Assembly (NCBI RefSeq): GCF_000003815.2
Contig: NC_049979.1
Coordinates: forward strand, 32,134,500 to 32,198,499
Direction of reading: 5' to 3'
Length of the DNA stretch: 64,000 nucleotides
Origin: Branchiostoma floridae
Taxonomy: Eukaryota; Chordata; Leptocardii; Amphioxiformes; Branchiostomatidae
Below are positions 1 through 11,300 of the stretch, in pieces. The notes under the pieces are model-generated. The model was not told the origin of the DNA, ran no database searches, and worked only from the letters and a program-made list of their open reading frames with translations. Both the position numbers and the translations under genes were made by a program. Positions within the stretch are counted from its first letter, which is position 1. Each line of letters opens with the position of its first letter.

Positions 1-1564
1 ATTTTTTTCTGTGTGCGGAAAATACAGCCGGGCGTAATTAATGTTCCATGTCAATATTCTAAGCTTGAAACAAATCGAAGTTTTATAGGTTATTAAAAAT
101 GATTTCAAAGGCATTTATTGTAGGAAATGCGTCTTTTTCTATGGCGCAGAAAATTAAGAACAATTACGGCATTACAAGCAATCAATTTTTTTCGGATGTA
201 CTTTTGTTGCCTGCGAATTCCTTACTGAATGTATGGAAACACTCACTATATGACGGTTGTCCTGGCAAATGTGGTACAATGTGGGGCCAAACGGCTCATC
301 AGAACAGGTGCTAAATTACCATAGATGCAGGCATGTTGAGGATATAAGAAATGTGCGTGGTCTTGCCCCAGATTTTCCGACATATTCTATCAATTATTAT
401 AATCTATAGCACAATCAGCGTCAAGTAAACCTCAAGTATATCACTAGACGTAACACATAACTCGTATTTGCACCGTTCTTCGTGGTTAAATTTCCTTTGA
501 AATCGGAAATGTGATACATGAAAATATGTTACTTTCGAATATAAAACCAACCAAGAGTAACGTTATGAATAGAATTACATATAGAAATGAGACTTACCAT
601 TTTAGCCAATGTGTTACTCAGTGCCTGGTATGGATGTATGCCTCCTCTAAATGCCAAAATACTTATGTCTCATATCGGATAGTTTTCATAAATGTTGCCA
701 AGCTACATCTGCACATTAATTTTATAGATTTTGTTGTTTTCAATAAAAAAGGTAAATCCCATGTGTTTCTCCACACGCGCACATACACACCTTCATACGA
801 CGGCTAAAACTAGTGTTTGATATTAATTACCAATGGTATACTCTTGCATGGTAACATTCGTCCAGGATTGGGGCCTTTCTTCGTTGGGGTGTTCTCAAAC
901 CTGACTTGGGCCCCAATACATAACAGTCGAATGACTTCCAATAGACCTGCTATGACAGAAATTAAGCATAATTTATGCAGGAATGTTGTTACTTGGCTCT
1001 GGATGGGTTGCACTACACGAAATGATCTGGAATCCTGATGAATACGTACAGGTATTTCCCGGATTCTTGGCGAATTCAAGCGAATGCAGGCGAATCCGAC
1101 AACGGATTCGTAACAAATCCGAACAACGGAAACGTTTATTCGGAAAGTGAAGACGACTAATATACGAACATATAAATTTGCGAGAAATAAGACTAAACTT
1201 GTCTAAGTCTAATACGTCTAAATATTGGTAACATCCGTATCTACTGCAGTTTCAAGTGATAAGAAAGGCAGGAACAGAATATGTTATAAATCATGTACTA
1301 TAAATCCGAACGGGTGGGGTGGAAAGTAATGGTCTGAAAAATTATTGTAATACGAACACAGCATCAAATGATTGCATCAGCAAATAGATCAAAAATATAA
1401 TTTGACATGTCCATGTAGTAGATGCATACATTTTATCTCAGTTGTTCAACAATTCCTTTCTAAAAAAATACTACACACTCATAAATATTGCCAACTTACC
1501 CTGGCAGAAGTATTGTCCGGTGTTCCTCCACATGTTCTATATACGTATCCACTTAACTTTCAAC
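1..1564. other. No recognisable gene
   Basis: I see no gene, RNA or clear repeat here. The short ORFs have no recognisable domain and no convincing splice sites. AT-rich non-coding sequence. Confidence 0.5.
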
Positions 1565-1785
1565 CCTTATCCAGGGTCCTTATGTAGGGTTCTTATTCAG
1601 GGTCCTTATCCAGGGTCCTTATCCAGGGTCCTTATCCAGGGTTCTTATCCAGGGTCCTTATGTGGGGTTCTTATCCAGGGTCCTTATCCTGGGTCCTTAT
1701 CCTGGGTCCTTATCCAGGGTCCTTATCCAGGGTCCTTATCCAGGGTTCTTATCCAGGGTCCTTATCCAGGGTCCTTATCCAAGGT
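1565..1785. repeat. 13-bp minisatellite, 17 units
   Basis: Tandem array of the unit CCTTATCCAGGGT. It spans 221 bp, exactly 17 units of 13 bp, with a few substitutions (CCAG to GTAG, GTGG, TTCAG or CCTG). Three units make 39 bp, so the array stays open in translation as a 13-residue repeat. That explains the long ORF over it, which is not evidence of a protein. Confidence 0.95.
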
Positions 1786-2079
1786 TAAGCTGATTCTTAT
1801 TCACGCTGTTATCCGGGGGCACTGACAGACACTTCGGGCTAGGGTAGCTTATACAGGAGGTCTTGAGTACATAGCTAAGGGCTTAATATGTCAGAACGGG
1901 GAAGAGTCTTTTATAACTTATATACTGTAGATTGAGGCTAATATTTACCTAATATTTACACATATTTACCGGGTGAATTTTAGGTATTTGTCGGTAAATG
2001 TTGTGTATCACATTTACCAGGAATTTACAAATCCATGGTAAGTATGGTAAATCCAAGATTTCATGCAGTGATGTGTTGG

Positions 2080-2260
2080 CGTTACTTTATGACGTTATAT
2101 AAATTGACGTCAATGATGTCACTATTGGCAACAAAAGTCGTCACAGACATTATCATTCTGATATTTGCACTTGCTGTTATATTTTTGGAGCATGCCTTAA
2201 AGTTTTCTTGAAAGACCTTTTTTTATGGTTACAGCCAATATAGTCAAATTCAAGACATTA
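2080..2260 (+). mobile_element. Degenerate fragment of family C TTAA MITE
   Basis: This matches the interior of the family C element at 18505-19442 (its part around 19085-19250): a run of GACGTCA-type sites, then the segment around ATTGGCAACAAAAGTCGT, then a conserved stretch ending near TTTTCTTGAAAGACC. Both termini are missing, so it is a relic. Confidence 0.7.
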
Positions 2261-3121
2261 TTATTATGTTTTGTTACGTAATGATGAGCTTCAGATTTGT
2301 CACATGTTTAAATATTTTGTCTATATCAATATAGAAAAATATGGTTGTGTAATTCTAGGTTTAATTGCTCGGTTTGGGGCCTCCATGAAGCATTTATTTG
2401 CTCTACAGATTTTTAAAATCTTTTGCACTGAACTTAATTTCGTCTTCGTAAGAGTTTTTCGAACAAACTTATGGTTTCTTCGACTCCATACGACTCTTTG
2501 ACATACCATGTTCAGGCATTCGTAGGTAGCAGGGGCAGGTCATAACATAAGGACAAAAAATAAGTTTTAGATAAGATGGAACAAAAGGTTCTTGTAATTT
2601 TTAAAGCAACTTGCTTACACAGAGAAGATTTTAATTAAATTTATTTATGCATGTACAGATTTACCTTACATAATGAATAACAAAAAGTCTGTAATTCCCG
2701 TGTTTCTGTAAAAACTTTAATACACCCAGTACATAGAGTAGAAAACAGGTGACGCATTAAAAATAACAATAATTAAAATTATATAGGTTTTCTTTAACAA
2801 AAAACGTATATTTTAAAAAATTCCTCAGTCTACAATGATAAATATATATGAGTTAAAGTTATACATCACCATGTACAAATACATACATATGCTAATTTTT
2901 TGCATTCACAAAAAATCAAATGTTCAAAAGAATGAATCCCCGCAAAAGGAATACTCATGAGTATTAAATGTGATCTAAAGACCTCTGTTACTATGTTACT
3001 CACTGTAAGCGAGGCAAGTAGCAATCACGAACCCACCAAATCACCACACAACCAACACGTATACACTCTCACGCTCCTCCGAGTCCAAAAATAGAAAATA
3101 TACTCTAGACCAATTATTTTT
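2261..3121. other. No recognisable gene
   Basis: Apart from AT-rich simple sequence I see nothing here. The two overlapping ORFs near 2271-2509 lie on opposite strands and resemble no family. Confidence 0.5.
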
Positions 3122-3451
3122 TTATTTAATGCAAGTACATATAACCCCCCTCAATGAAAATTCCCCTTCTGCCCGGCGGCGCAAACAAACCCGGGTGGGA
3201 GAGATGGCACAGCTGTCGACGAGGACAACATCTGCTTGACGATATCCAATCACCACAGGCTTCATAATGAAGACCTGGACCATTATTCCGGAGGGCGTAG
3301 GGGTGATGTCTGAAATTATTACATCGAGTATAACAATATCAAACGCGAAAAGAAAGGAACGTGCATCATTTCGCAACTGAGTACAGACGACGTGCCAAAC
3401 CACATACGAATGTTGCAAACGGAAAATAGAGATATTTGAGGGAACACTCAT
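3122..3451 (-). CDS. Unrecognised 109-codon ORF, possible terminal exon
   Basis: An ATG-to-stop ORF in a stretch with more G+C than its surroundings. The stop codon overlaps an AATAAA-like sequence on the minus strand (TTAAATAAAA near 3119-3128). A plausible acceptor (AATAATTTCAG) lies inside the ORF near 3315, so the second half could instead be a last exon of about 63 codons (ITPTPSGIMVQVF... to ...VICTCIK). No domain is recognised. An ORF of this length can occur by chance in sequence of this composition, so I consider it only possible. The family D MITE begins about 200 bp to its right. Confidence 0.2.
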   Translation of the reverse strand: MSVPSNISIFRLQHSYVVWHVVCTQLRNDARSFLFAFDIVILDVIISDITPTPSGIMVQVFIMKPVVIGYRQADVVLVDSCAISPTRVCLRRRAEGEFSLRGVICTCIK

Positions 3452-3661
3452 TGCATAAACCGTTCACAATACTTTGTGGACGGAGGTTACCCTTCAGTCA
3501 CAATCTAATAAGTATCATATCTTTAAACGAAGGGAAAACAAATTTTTTTTTTAAAAGGAGAAATGCATATTATGGAATGTTGTCAAATAAAAACCGTAAG
3601 GGGGTTTTGGGGAACTGAAGTAAAGTGACAGGTAGCAAGAAAGTAAAAATTCTTAAAATGT

Positions 3662-4544
3662 TTAACCCTCAAACCACCGTAGTTTTTTACGACTAATTTT
3701 ACCAAACGGTGTCAAAACTGACTCCATAACGATTGGAAAAATACATATTTTGTGAATATTTTTGTAATATGTATATATGCATAATTTCATCAATCTATGT
3801 GGGAGGTTTTGACATGATTAGGTGTAAATAATGGCAGGTCATTATCACCATTTATGCAAAAGAGCATAAGGACCAAATTTAAAGTGAAGACGGGGGAGGT
3901 TTTATATCACAGAGCTCCTGAATGGCTGAGGCTAGGGCCACAAAACTTAGTATCTTATCAGAAAATGTTGATAGCAATTAGATAAAGTAAGGTCATCCTT
4001 TTTTCATGTTGCCATGGCAACGAAATTCGAACAGGCGTCTTTGGTATAACAATCTAGGTATAAACAATAAAGTTTTAGGGTTTTCTAGGCAAAAACACTT
4101 GTTTATGACATATTATAAAATTCAACGTAAATTTCATGCATCATTTTTCATAGTTTATTTCAATTTGATGACGTCATCGATCATAATATCGCCATATGGC
4201 CTGACAATAACACAACAGTTGTTACCTTTATTTTGTCTTATAAGTACTTCATTGTCAGAAAACAAAGTCATACGATAAGTAGTCAAGGTGTTGGTCTCGA
4301 AATTTTGTTTGAAAAAATAAAAAATCACATTTTCCCCTTGTCAGTTTTGACTCCGCTGGACAATGGATAAACTTCCCAGGATGATTTAATCAACAATGAG
4401 CCTTTCTCGGTAAAACGTATGCAAACTAATAAGACATATATACAAACAAACTATGGGAGGAATTTTTGTTTTCAACTAGAAATGTCACAATGACATACAT
4501 TTATATTCGTCTGTATTGACCCCATACGTTGGTTTAAGGTTTAA
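3662..4544 (+). mobile_element. TTAA MITE, family D (piggyBac-like), worn
   Basis: Starts TTAA-CCCTCAAACCACCGTA and ends near CCCATACGTTGGTTTAAGG-TTTAA, so the ends are inverted repeats flanked by TTAA. Interior features shared with other copies are the exact palindrome GTTGCCATGGCAAC at 4008-4021 and GATGACGTCATC near 4170. The subterminal hairpin has decayed to GTGTCAAAACTGACTCC. No transposase reading frame is present, so it is non-autonomous. Assignment to piggyBac rests on TTAA targets and CCCT-type termini. It lies downstream of the homeobox gene. Confidence 0.8.
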
Positions 4545-4694
4545 AATGATAGCATGTGTTTGAATAATACAACTCGACATTAAAGACCATGCAATGAACA
4601 TACTCCTAGGTTTACTGCCAGTCCTTGTTTACCTTTTGCAACTGAACCTCAACTCATAATGCAAGGTCTACGATCGAGTAATTCATTTTATATC

Positions 4695-4700
4695 TTTATT
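4695..4700 (-). terminator. Candidate poly(A) signal for the homeobox gene
   Basis: TTTATT on the plus strand reads AATAAA on the minus strand, about 590 nt downstream of the homeobox stop codon. If used, the 3' UTR would contain the whole MITE at 4763-5237. Other signals could be used, and transcript data would decide. Confidence 0.25.
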
Positions 4701-4762
4701 GTCTGATAAAAACCCATTATTGAAGTAAGAGGCGAAATGATAGGACGACTGTTATTTACTTA

Positions 4763-5237
4763 TTAACCCTATCTAGTTGGGGGGGGGGAGTTCCAGCACC
4801 AACTTTGACGTCGTAGGACTGTCGAACGACGTGTGCTAGAACTACGAAACTTGGTGACTTTTCCTTAAATTTTGTTGGCATCAATTCCAAGAAAAAAAAA
4901 TGACGTAATTTTATGACGTTATATATGCCTCAGTGTCGTCGACATTGGTAACAAAAGGCTTGGCAGACTTACATACTAATAAGGTAGCGTAAAGCGGAAA
5001 TTCTATATATAGACGGTTTAAGTCAAACATATGATACTATGACGTCATAATCACGTATTACTACGTCATATTACGTCAGAACGCTACCAACATTACAGAA
5101 AACATAAAGCTTTGCTAGTACATTGCCACTTCCAAATTTTTATCATTGTAACCCAAGCCGTTTTGAAATTACGAAGGGACAAAAGTCAAAACAACCCCCC
5201 CCCCCCGGCCCCAGGTATTCCAGTCGAGATTAGTTAA
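4763..5237 (+). mobile_element. TTAA MITE, family B/C, internally shortened
   Basis: Begins TTAA-CCCTATCTAG followed by a G run, and ends in a C run followed by CCAGGTATTCCAGTC and TTAA. It is about half the length of the relative at 29773-30692, so an internal part is lost. It ends only 53 bp from the stop codon of the homeobox gene, which places it in the probable 3' UTR. It has several TGACGTC-type sites. The right terminus has diverged from the GTCTGGATAGGG consensus. Confidence 0.8.
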
Positions 5238-5289
5238 ATCTGGTAGTGTAAGATTTTTTGATATCTTTAAGAAACCTATTTCCGCAAAG

Positions 5290-5390
5290 CTAACTTCGTT
5301 GGTGCTTTGTTATATCCTGAAACCACCTATCCATGAACCATGTCTGGACTTGCGCTGATGTCATCAGCTGGCCATGAGGGTACTCTTCAC
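5290..5390 (-). CDS. Homeobox gene exon 6: homeodomain helix 3 and stop
   Basis: A short terminal exon found by looking for the missing third helix. Acceptor tttgtacag/GTGAAGAG continues the codon left by exon 5 (phase 1) and reads GEEYPHGQLMTSAQVQTWF, then MDRWFQDITKHQRS and TAG. W-F at residues 314-315 aligns with homeodomain 48-49. Position 51 is Asp (GAT) and position 53 is Trp, where nearly all homeodomains have Asn and Arg. There is no C-terminal activation region. Confidence 0.82.
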
Positions 5391-8300
5391 CTGTACAAAC
5401 AAACATAAAATATCTAATATAAATGTCTATCATACATGATAATAAGTTAACTTAATTATTTTAATACCTTGTTACGATTGTTGTTGTGGTTTGAATTATT
5501 CCATAGCAAACATCAAAAGAAACAAACTTCAGTTTTTATGTCACTTTTTATACACGTTCTCCATATTTCTAGGAACACAACTGTGAGTAAAAAGCAATGT
5601 AAGTGATAAACCCCTTGCAACTAGGGCTTTTGTATGATAAATAAGCTGTGAGTTCAAATTTGAAACTGAAATCCCTTATTTACGACACTACATGTAGTAT
5701 CATGTTTATGTAGGCTATTTTAGTTGTTTAAGTAATACTGTTTTGTGTGCTAAACCTTTCCCTTTTTTTGGCCAAACAGTATCGGTAGTAGCAGCTCTTA
5801 TCTGCATAAGAATATATAGCTTTTACAAAGGATATTGGTATTTTTTTTTAAATCCAGCCCTTGCTTAGACAATGATAAAGAACAACATAACACTGAATTC
5901 AAAATAACGGAAAATCTGGTTAATGTGTGTTAGTTGATCTTTCTACCATAAAAACTGTAGTGGTGGATATTGCTCTATGTAATATCCAGCCATCTTGGAA
6001 CTCACTGGGCCACCTTACTTGACAACATTTAATTAAAACTAGTAAAAGTTCAATTTTTTTCAAGCGGACCTGACGGTTAATATGCAAATAACTGTCTGTT
6101 ATGTGTTGTCATTGTTTCTGCCTGCAGCCAAGGTTTAACTTTCCATGTTTTTAATTAGTTTATGTGGTCTGGAGAGTCAATTTATGTGCCAAAGTCCTGT
6201 CAGGGGACAGCAGGGAGCAACTGCACTAGATTATGATTATGGTTGTTCCCTGGACAGTAATCCTCCAGGTTAAGGAAAGTCTTTTAAATAAGTTTGCAAC
6301 ACCATACCTGTTTTTTGTAACTCGTCATTACAGACACGTGCAATCTCCTCTCTCTGGTTCTCGGTGGGGTTTTTATCCATTTGGAAGAACCTCTCCAGTA
6401 TCACTGTAGCTGCTGATGGCCACTTCACCATAAACCTGCGCTGCTTGTGGTCAAGGCCATGAGCAGTGCTATCATTTGTCAAATCGAATGTCCTCTTCGT
6501 GGTACTTTGCTGACTGCAATTGGTATCTAAAAGATACATGTATACAAGCAGCCTTAGGAAATAGTCAACTTTCGTTAAAATTTACAACTCCATTAACATT
6601 TGCCTGCAGGTTACCAGTATTGATACAGTCCTAAATCAAAACCAGTACGTAATCCCACGGTTAAATACAATCAATTGAAATAAGGCAATAATGATACGCT
6701 AGGATGTGTACAGAGTAGTATTGTCATTTTAGACTGTACTTCAGTGATAACTGTCTCTTTCTCGTATTGAGAAATATTATTTTATCCGAATAAAGATAAC
6801 TGAAGTACCTGATATCCCTGACATATTCCTCTTCTGCCTCAGGTACCAAGTATAGAGAGCTCTTTTATTGACCGGTTTCAGCCCTCGACCATGTAAAAGA
6901 AACGCTGACACCACACTCTGGCTGGTGCCGATTTGTTTTGACACGGTGTCTTGACTAATGTGATGAATACGGAGAAAAGTCTTGATTTCGGAATTTAAGT
7001 CCGTCATATCTGTACCAATTTTCCTGGAAAAAAAACATACCATTTGTAAGTCATTGCTTGTTATAGATTTGTGACAATAAATCGGTGTTTTAAAAAAGAA
7101 ATCGGTAACATGATTTGTTTTAAAAAATTTTCACATTGTGCATATTCCTAATGATTTATATACATTGTTATAAGAGATGTTATTTACTTGTTACCTCAAT
7201 ATATTTCATGGCTTATACTTGCACTAGCGTTTGTGTGTTTGTCTATCTGCGTGGGGCTTTTTTGTCAAAACAATCCAAAGAAGATAACTTAAAACAGGAA
7301 GAACGGATTTTCATTTTTTGGGGGCCGTGAAGGTAGCTTAGGCTAAAATTTATATAATGCTATTCATGTTATGCAAATTTTATTGCAAAAGCTATTTTAC
7401 TTGCTCTCTCACAGCCCATGACAAAAGCTATCATCATTCCAAGGACCATGACAATCTGTCAACCCAAATGATTAAACTCCATAGGAATGATGCAACTACA
7501 TAGGCGCGGGAAAATTCCTGTAGAATTCCGGGAATTTTTGCCAATCGGACGTATCATATACTATCAGGCTAGCCCCTGAGATATAAAAACATATATCTAG
7601 CTATAAAAACACTCTCTTACCACCACACATTCACCCATTTCACGGAGGTTGAGTTCTACGAACGCATGTTAAGTAACACATATTTCCATTGATATGTCAC
7701 TTACCAAGAGTACCCAAATCACCTCGACCAATCGCTTGGGGATATTCCCTCCTCTAGAAAATGTGACACTCCTTGACTTTCCAGGGGACATTCCTCTCGG
7801 AAAGAGGACATGCCTCCCTTTATGAGGGACACTCCACGGAAAATAGTATGGTTATCAGGGAAAGTGGATACCCCTCTGACAACCCGGCCGACCTGTGTTA
7901 GAAACTTCTGTCATGTACATGTGTCAGGGAGGGAGGCCTTAAAACTTGATAACCACACGGATATTTAGGCTAAAACTCAATGTTTGTGCTTACCGGACAT
8001 TCGATACGTCGCCATTAAAACACTGATACATATAGAAGGTGGCGTGAGAAAAGAAAATAAGAAAGAAAATAATTACCGCATTAACTCGTCCACATCTGTC
8101 ATTAACTTCTCATCTGGGATTTGCTCCAGAGATGTCTTTACGCAGGGGATGACCTCACCATCTACCTTCTCGGCTTTTTCCTCTTTTGACTCTTTCCCAT
8201 TTTGATGGAGTTCTAGTGGAGTTTCAAAAAGTTTAGAAGATGATAGTCAAACGATTTTTAACCCTATTCAGCGAAAGCCGCCCCGCCGGTTCATGGATAA

Positions 8301-11300
8301 CCCAAAAAGCCCGGTCTGAATAGGGTTAAATTTCTTTTTGAGGTAATTAGACATGCACATTTTTATCTGGTTGTGTATGATGTGTGTATGTTGTTGGCAT
8401 TTTCTATTCGTATGTCGGACACTGTTAGCCCACATAGTAGTCATCTATGATAATAAATCCTATCTAGACCGGGGGGCCCGCCCCAACTTCCATGTCGCAT
8501 ATTGTCTGGACGGCTTAAGCTAGAGCCACCAAACGTCGTTAGCTTTCTTAACTTATCCAGACTGGGCTTTTTGGGCATTCCCTTGACTGGGGTGGGGGGG
8601 GGGGGGTGCTCATTCGGCCCCGACTTCATATTTTCAAACGGCTTACTGTACGATCACCAAATTTGCAGGCAGTGATATACTCATTGAGTTTTATAATTCC
8701 TAATTTTTTTTGTATAATTATGACATATAATTCCCGTAATACCTAAATACTTCAAAGAATAAGTTACCAATAAAGGTTTCTTATAAATATGTAAGTGTTA
8801 TAAGACTTCTGTTGTCTAAACCCGACGCAACGACGTCAAAATGAATTAAAAATGATCATCTTGGATGATCATCCTTAATGATCATCTGGATGATCATCCT
8901 TTATTTTCATAAGATACATTTTTCAACATATAACGCTAGAACCCCGTGAAAACGGATTAAAAACGTTCACATGAATGTGTTCTGTAAGAAAATACCAAGG
9001 CCAGTCTGGATAGGGTTAAATTAATAGATACGGATTGTTTATGTTAGTTTGGTGACATATTTGGCGAAAATCCAAGATGGTGGACTTAACGAACAGATAA
9101 AAGATAACTACATACATAATGTAATGTAGTTTATTATCCCCTAAAGTTCGGATTTACCAGTTATCCATTAAATAGTTTGCAAAAAAATTTTGGTCTTGTA
9201 TCTATATCGTCTTTTGCGGAATAACATAATTAATGATTCAGGCAAAGTATTTATATTGACGTCGTATTTAGTCATAATAGCGTCGAATTTTAAAAGTCTT
9301 TAGATATTATTTACATCATTCTCTGAAAATTTGGTGGTTTATAGTTTGTTTAAGAGTTAAAAGAGTTAGATGGGGCGGCCTCAAAAGCACCCCTCCCCCT
9401 TCCCGGTCAGACGAATGACTAAAAAAGGACGGTCTGAAAAGGGTTAAAGATTTTCCAAAATATTTTTCCCTTTCAACTTAGGAGACTTTTTTTCCGTCAT
9501 GTATATAGACAAGGATGCCTTTATTTAACTTTTAACGACCAATACGATCAATTATAACCCATATCTTCCAATATTCAAAATGAAATAAAGTTAGTGAATG
9601 TTTATATATTTGCAACGTTTCCTTCTTTCGAACATAGAAAATATTTAGTTACAGGAACGTGGCTTGCAGATATGTACCGTCGATATCGATGTTTGTTGTT
9701 ATATGTTGCTGCATGTAGGGCATGATGTGGGAGATGCTGTCCTCTGACAGACCAGTCTGCTGCAGACTCTGATAAACCGACAACTGACGCGTCAGCAGGA
9801 TGAGCTGCTCACGTGTGAATATCGGTGGTTCAGTGACGCACATAGGTAACTTCTTCCTGCAACAACAAAGGGCTTTCTTGAACTAGTTGGACTGTAAAAT
9901 CCACTACAAAATTGGACACCCCCCAATTTTCAACTAAAGAGTACCAGCGTTTGTCATGGAAAGACTGGTGCTGTATAGTCAAAAATTTGTGTGGGTCAAA
10001 TTTTTAAAGTCCAACTAGTTCAATAATAACTTCTACCAATACAGATGGACTTTTAAGTTAACACAGAGCTTTAATGTTCATGTGGTAAAGTCAATGTGTC
10101 ATTGTTAGCTTTATTGTATCATACGACCCATTAGGTCTACAATTTTGGAATATACACATTTGCATTTTCATTAATTAGATTTTTCTCTTAACACCTCATA
10201 TATAGCCAGGCTTTAGCACGATGAGTGTTTCCCGATTCAAGTTTCATTTTTAACCCTCAAACATCTGAGTTGGGTCCATTTAAACCCCTGAAGAAAATTT
10301 TGGCTGCCATTTGAACATTTTTTATCCGAAGAAAAATTTATCCAGTGAATTTGTCACTCAGTATCTTGAAAGTCTATGGAAACTATAAATAAAAGACTTT
10401 GTTTATCCATCTGGAGTCCATGGATATGCAGTTTTAAAAAAAAACAAACTTTTAAAACCCACCCCTTAACTACTAATCGTATAACCACCAAATTTTCATG
10501 ATATGATGATAAATCTTAAACTTGTATCCTCACAACAACTTTTGTGTCATCATCATATCACGTGACTACATTATAACGTCATTTAGCGAAAAAGGGTGGC
10601 CATATTGGATTTTGACCTATGCTGTCATAAAATTTGCATAAATCGTAACTTTTGAATCATTAAAGTTCCATAAGATTTTATAGGATTAATTTGATATTAG
10701 AAAACAAGTGTAGCTTAATGAGAGAACCTTGTTTGTTTAAATCGAAATTGGCAAGTTTTGGAAAAAGTATACCTGTCAGAATTTTGTTGCGTGGCAACAC
10801 AAATAAAATAAACTTACTTTATTGACTTACTTTATTGTACTTTTGGTAGCAACATTTTGTGATAAATTACCAAGTTTAGTAGCTGTAGTGCTTAATGTTC
10901 ATGAGCTATGCGACAGAAAAGTTGCCTAAGGCCTCAAAATTCTCCTCCCTGGTCAGAATACGGTTAGTGCAAAACGTGGTCCTTCTGATCGTTTTCATAA
11001 ATTATGATAATGAGCTGGACTTAGCAACACCTCAACATGTCAAAATATTCCTCTTACATTGCCAAAACAATGTATGTACAATGATCACCGATAAGAAGTA
11101 CAAATGAGATTTTATTGTACGATCATATTGGGGTCATTTAAGTCGCAAAAAAGGTCGGGTGCTTGAGAGTTAAAAGAAAGTATAAAGAAATCAGTTGATT
11201 GAAAATACCAGTAATGGGTAATAACCTTTAATCTGAACATAGACTAGAATTTCTAAGACGTAATGACAAATGTACCCTAAATGACAGCTCTGCTGCATCA

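Larger units (their letters stand above)
8452..9447 (+). mobile_element. Family C TTAA MITE split by a nested MITE
   Basis: The left end (CCTATCTAGACCGGGG, TTAA lost) runs to 8547. The element resumes after 9019 with a CCAAGATGG motif and ends GGACGGTCTGAAAAGGG-TTAA at 9447. The family B copy at 8548-9019 interrupts it. It lies in intron 2 of the homeobox gene. Confidence 0.75.

Noticed and set aside
810-1079. Overlapping plus and minus ORFs of 73 and 89 codons
   Set aside because: They overlap on opposite strands, show no domains or splice support, and are probably chance ORFs.
1442-1825. 127-codon ORF with repeated PYPGSLSRVL residues
   Set aside because: It is the translation of the 13-bp minisatellite, whose period keeps one frame open.
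7984-8205. 73-codon plus-strand ORF
   Set aside because: It is antisense to homeobox exon 3, whose frame and splice phases are supported.
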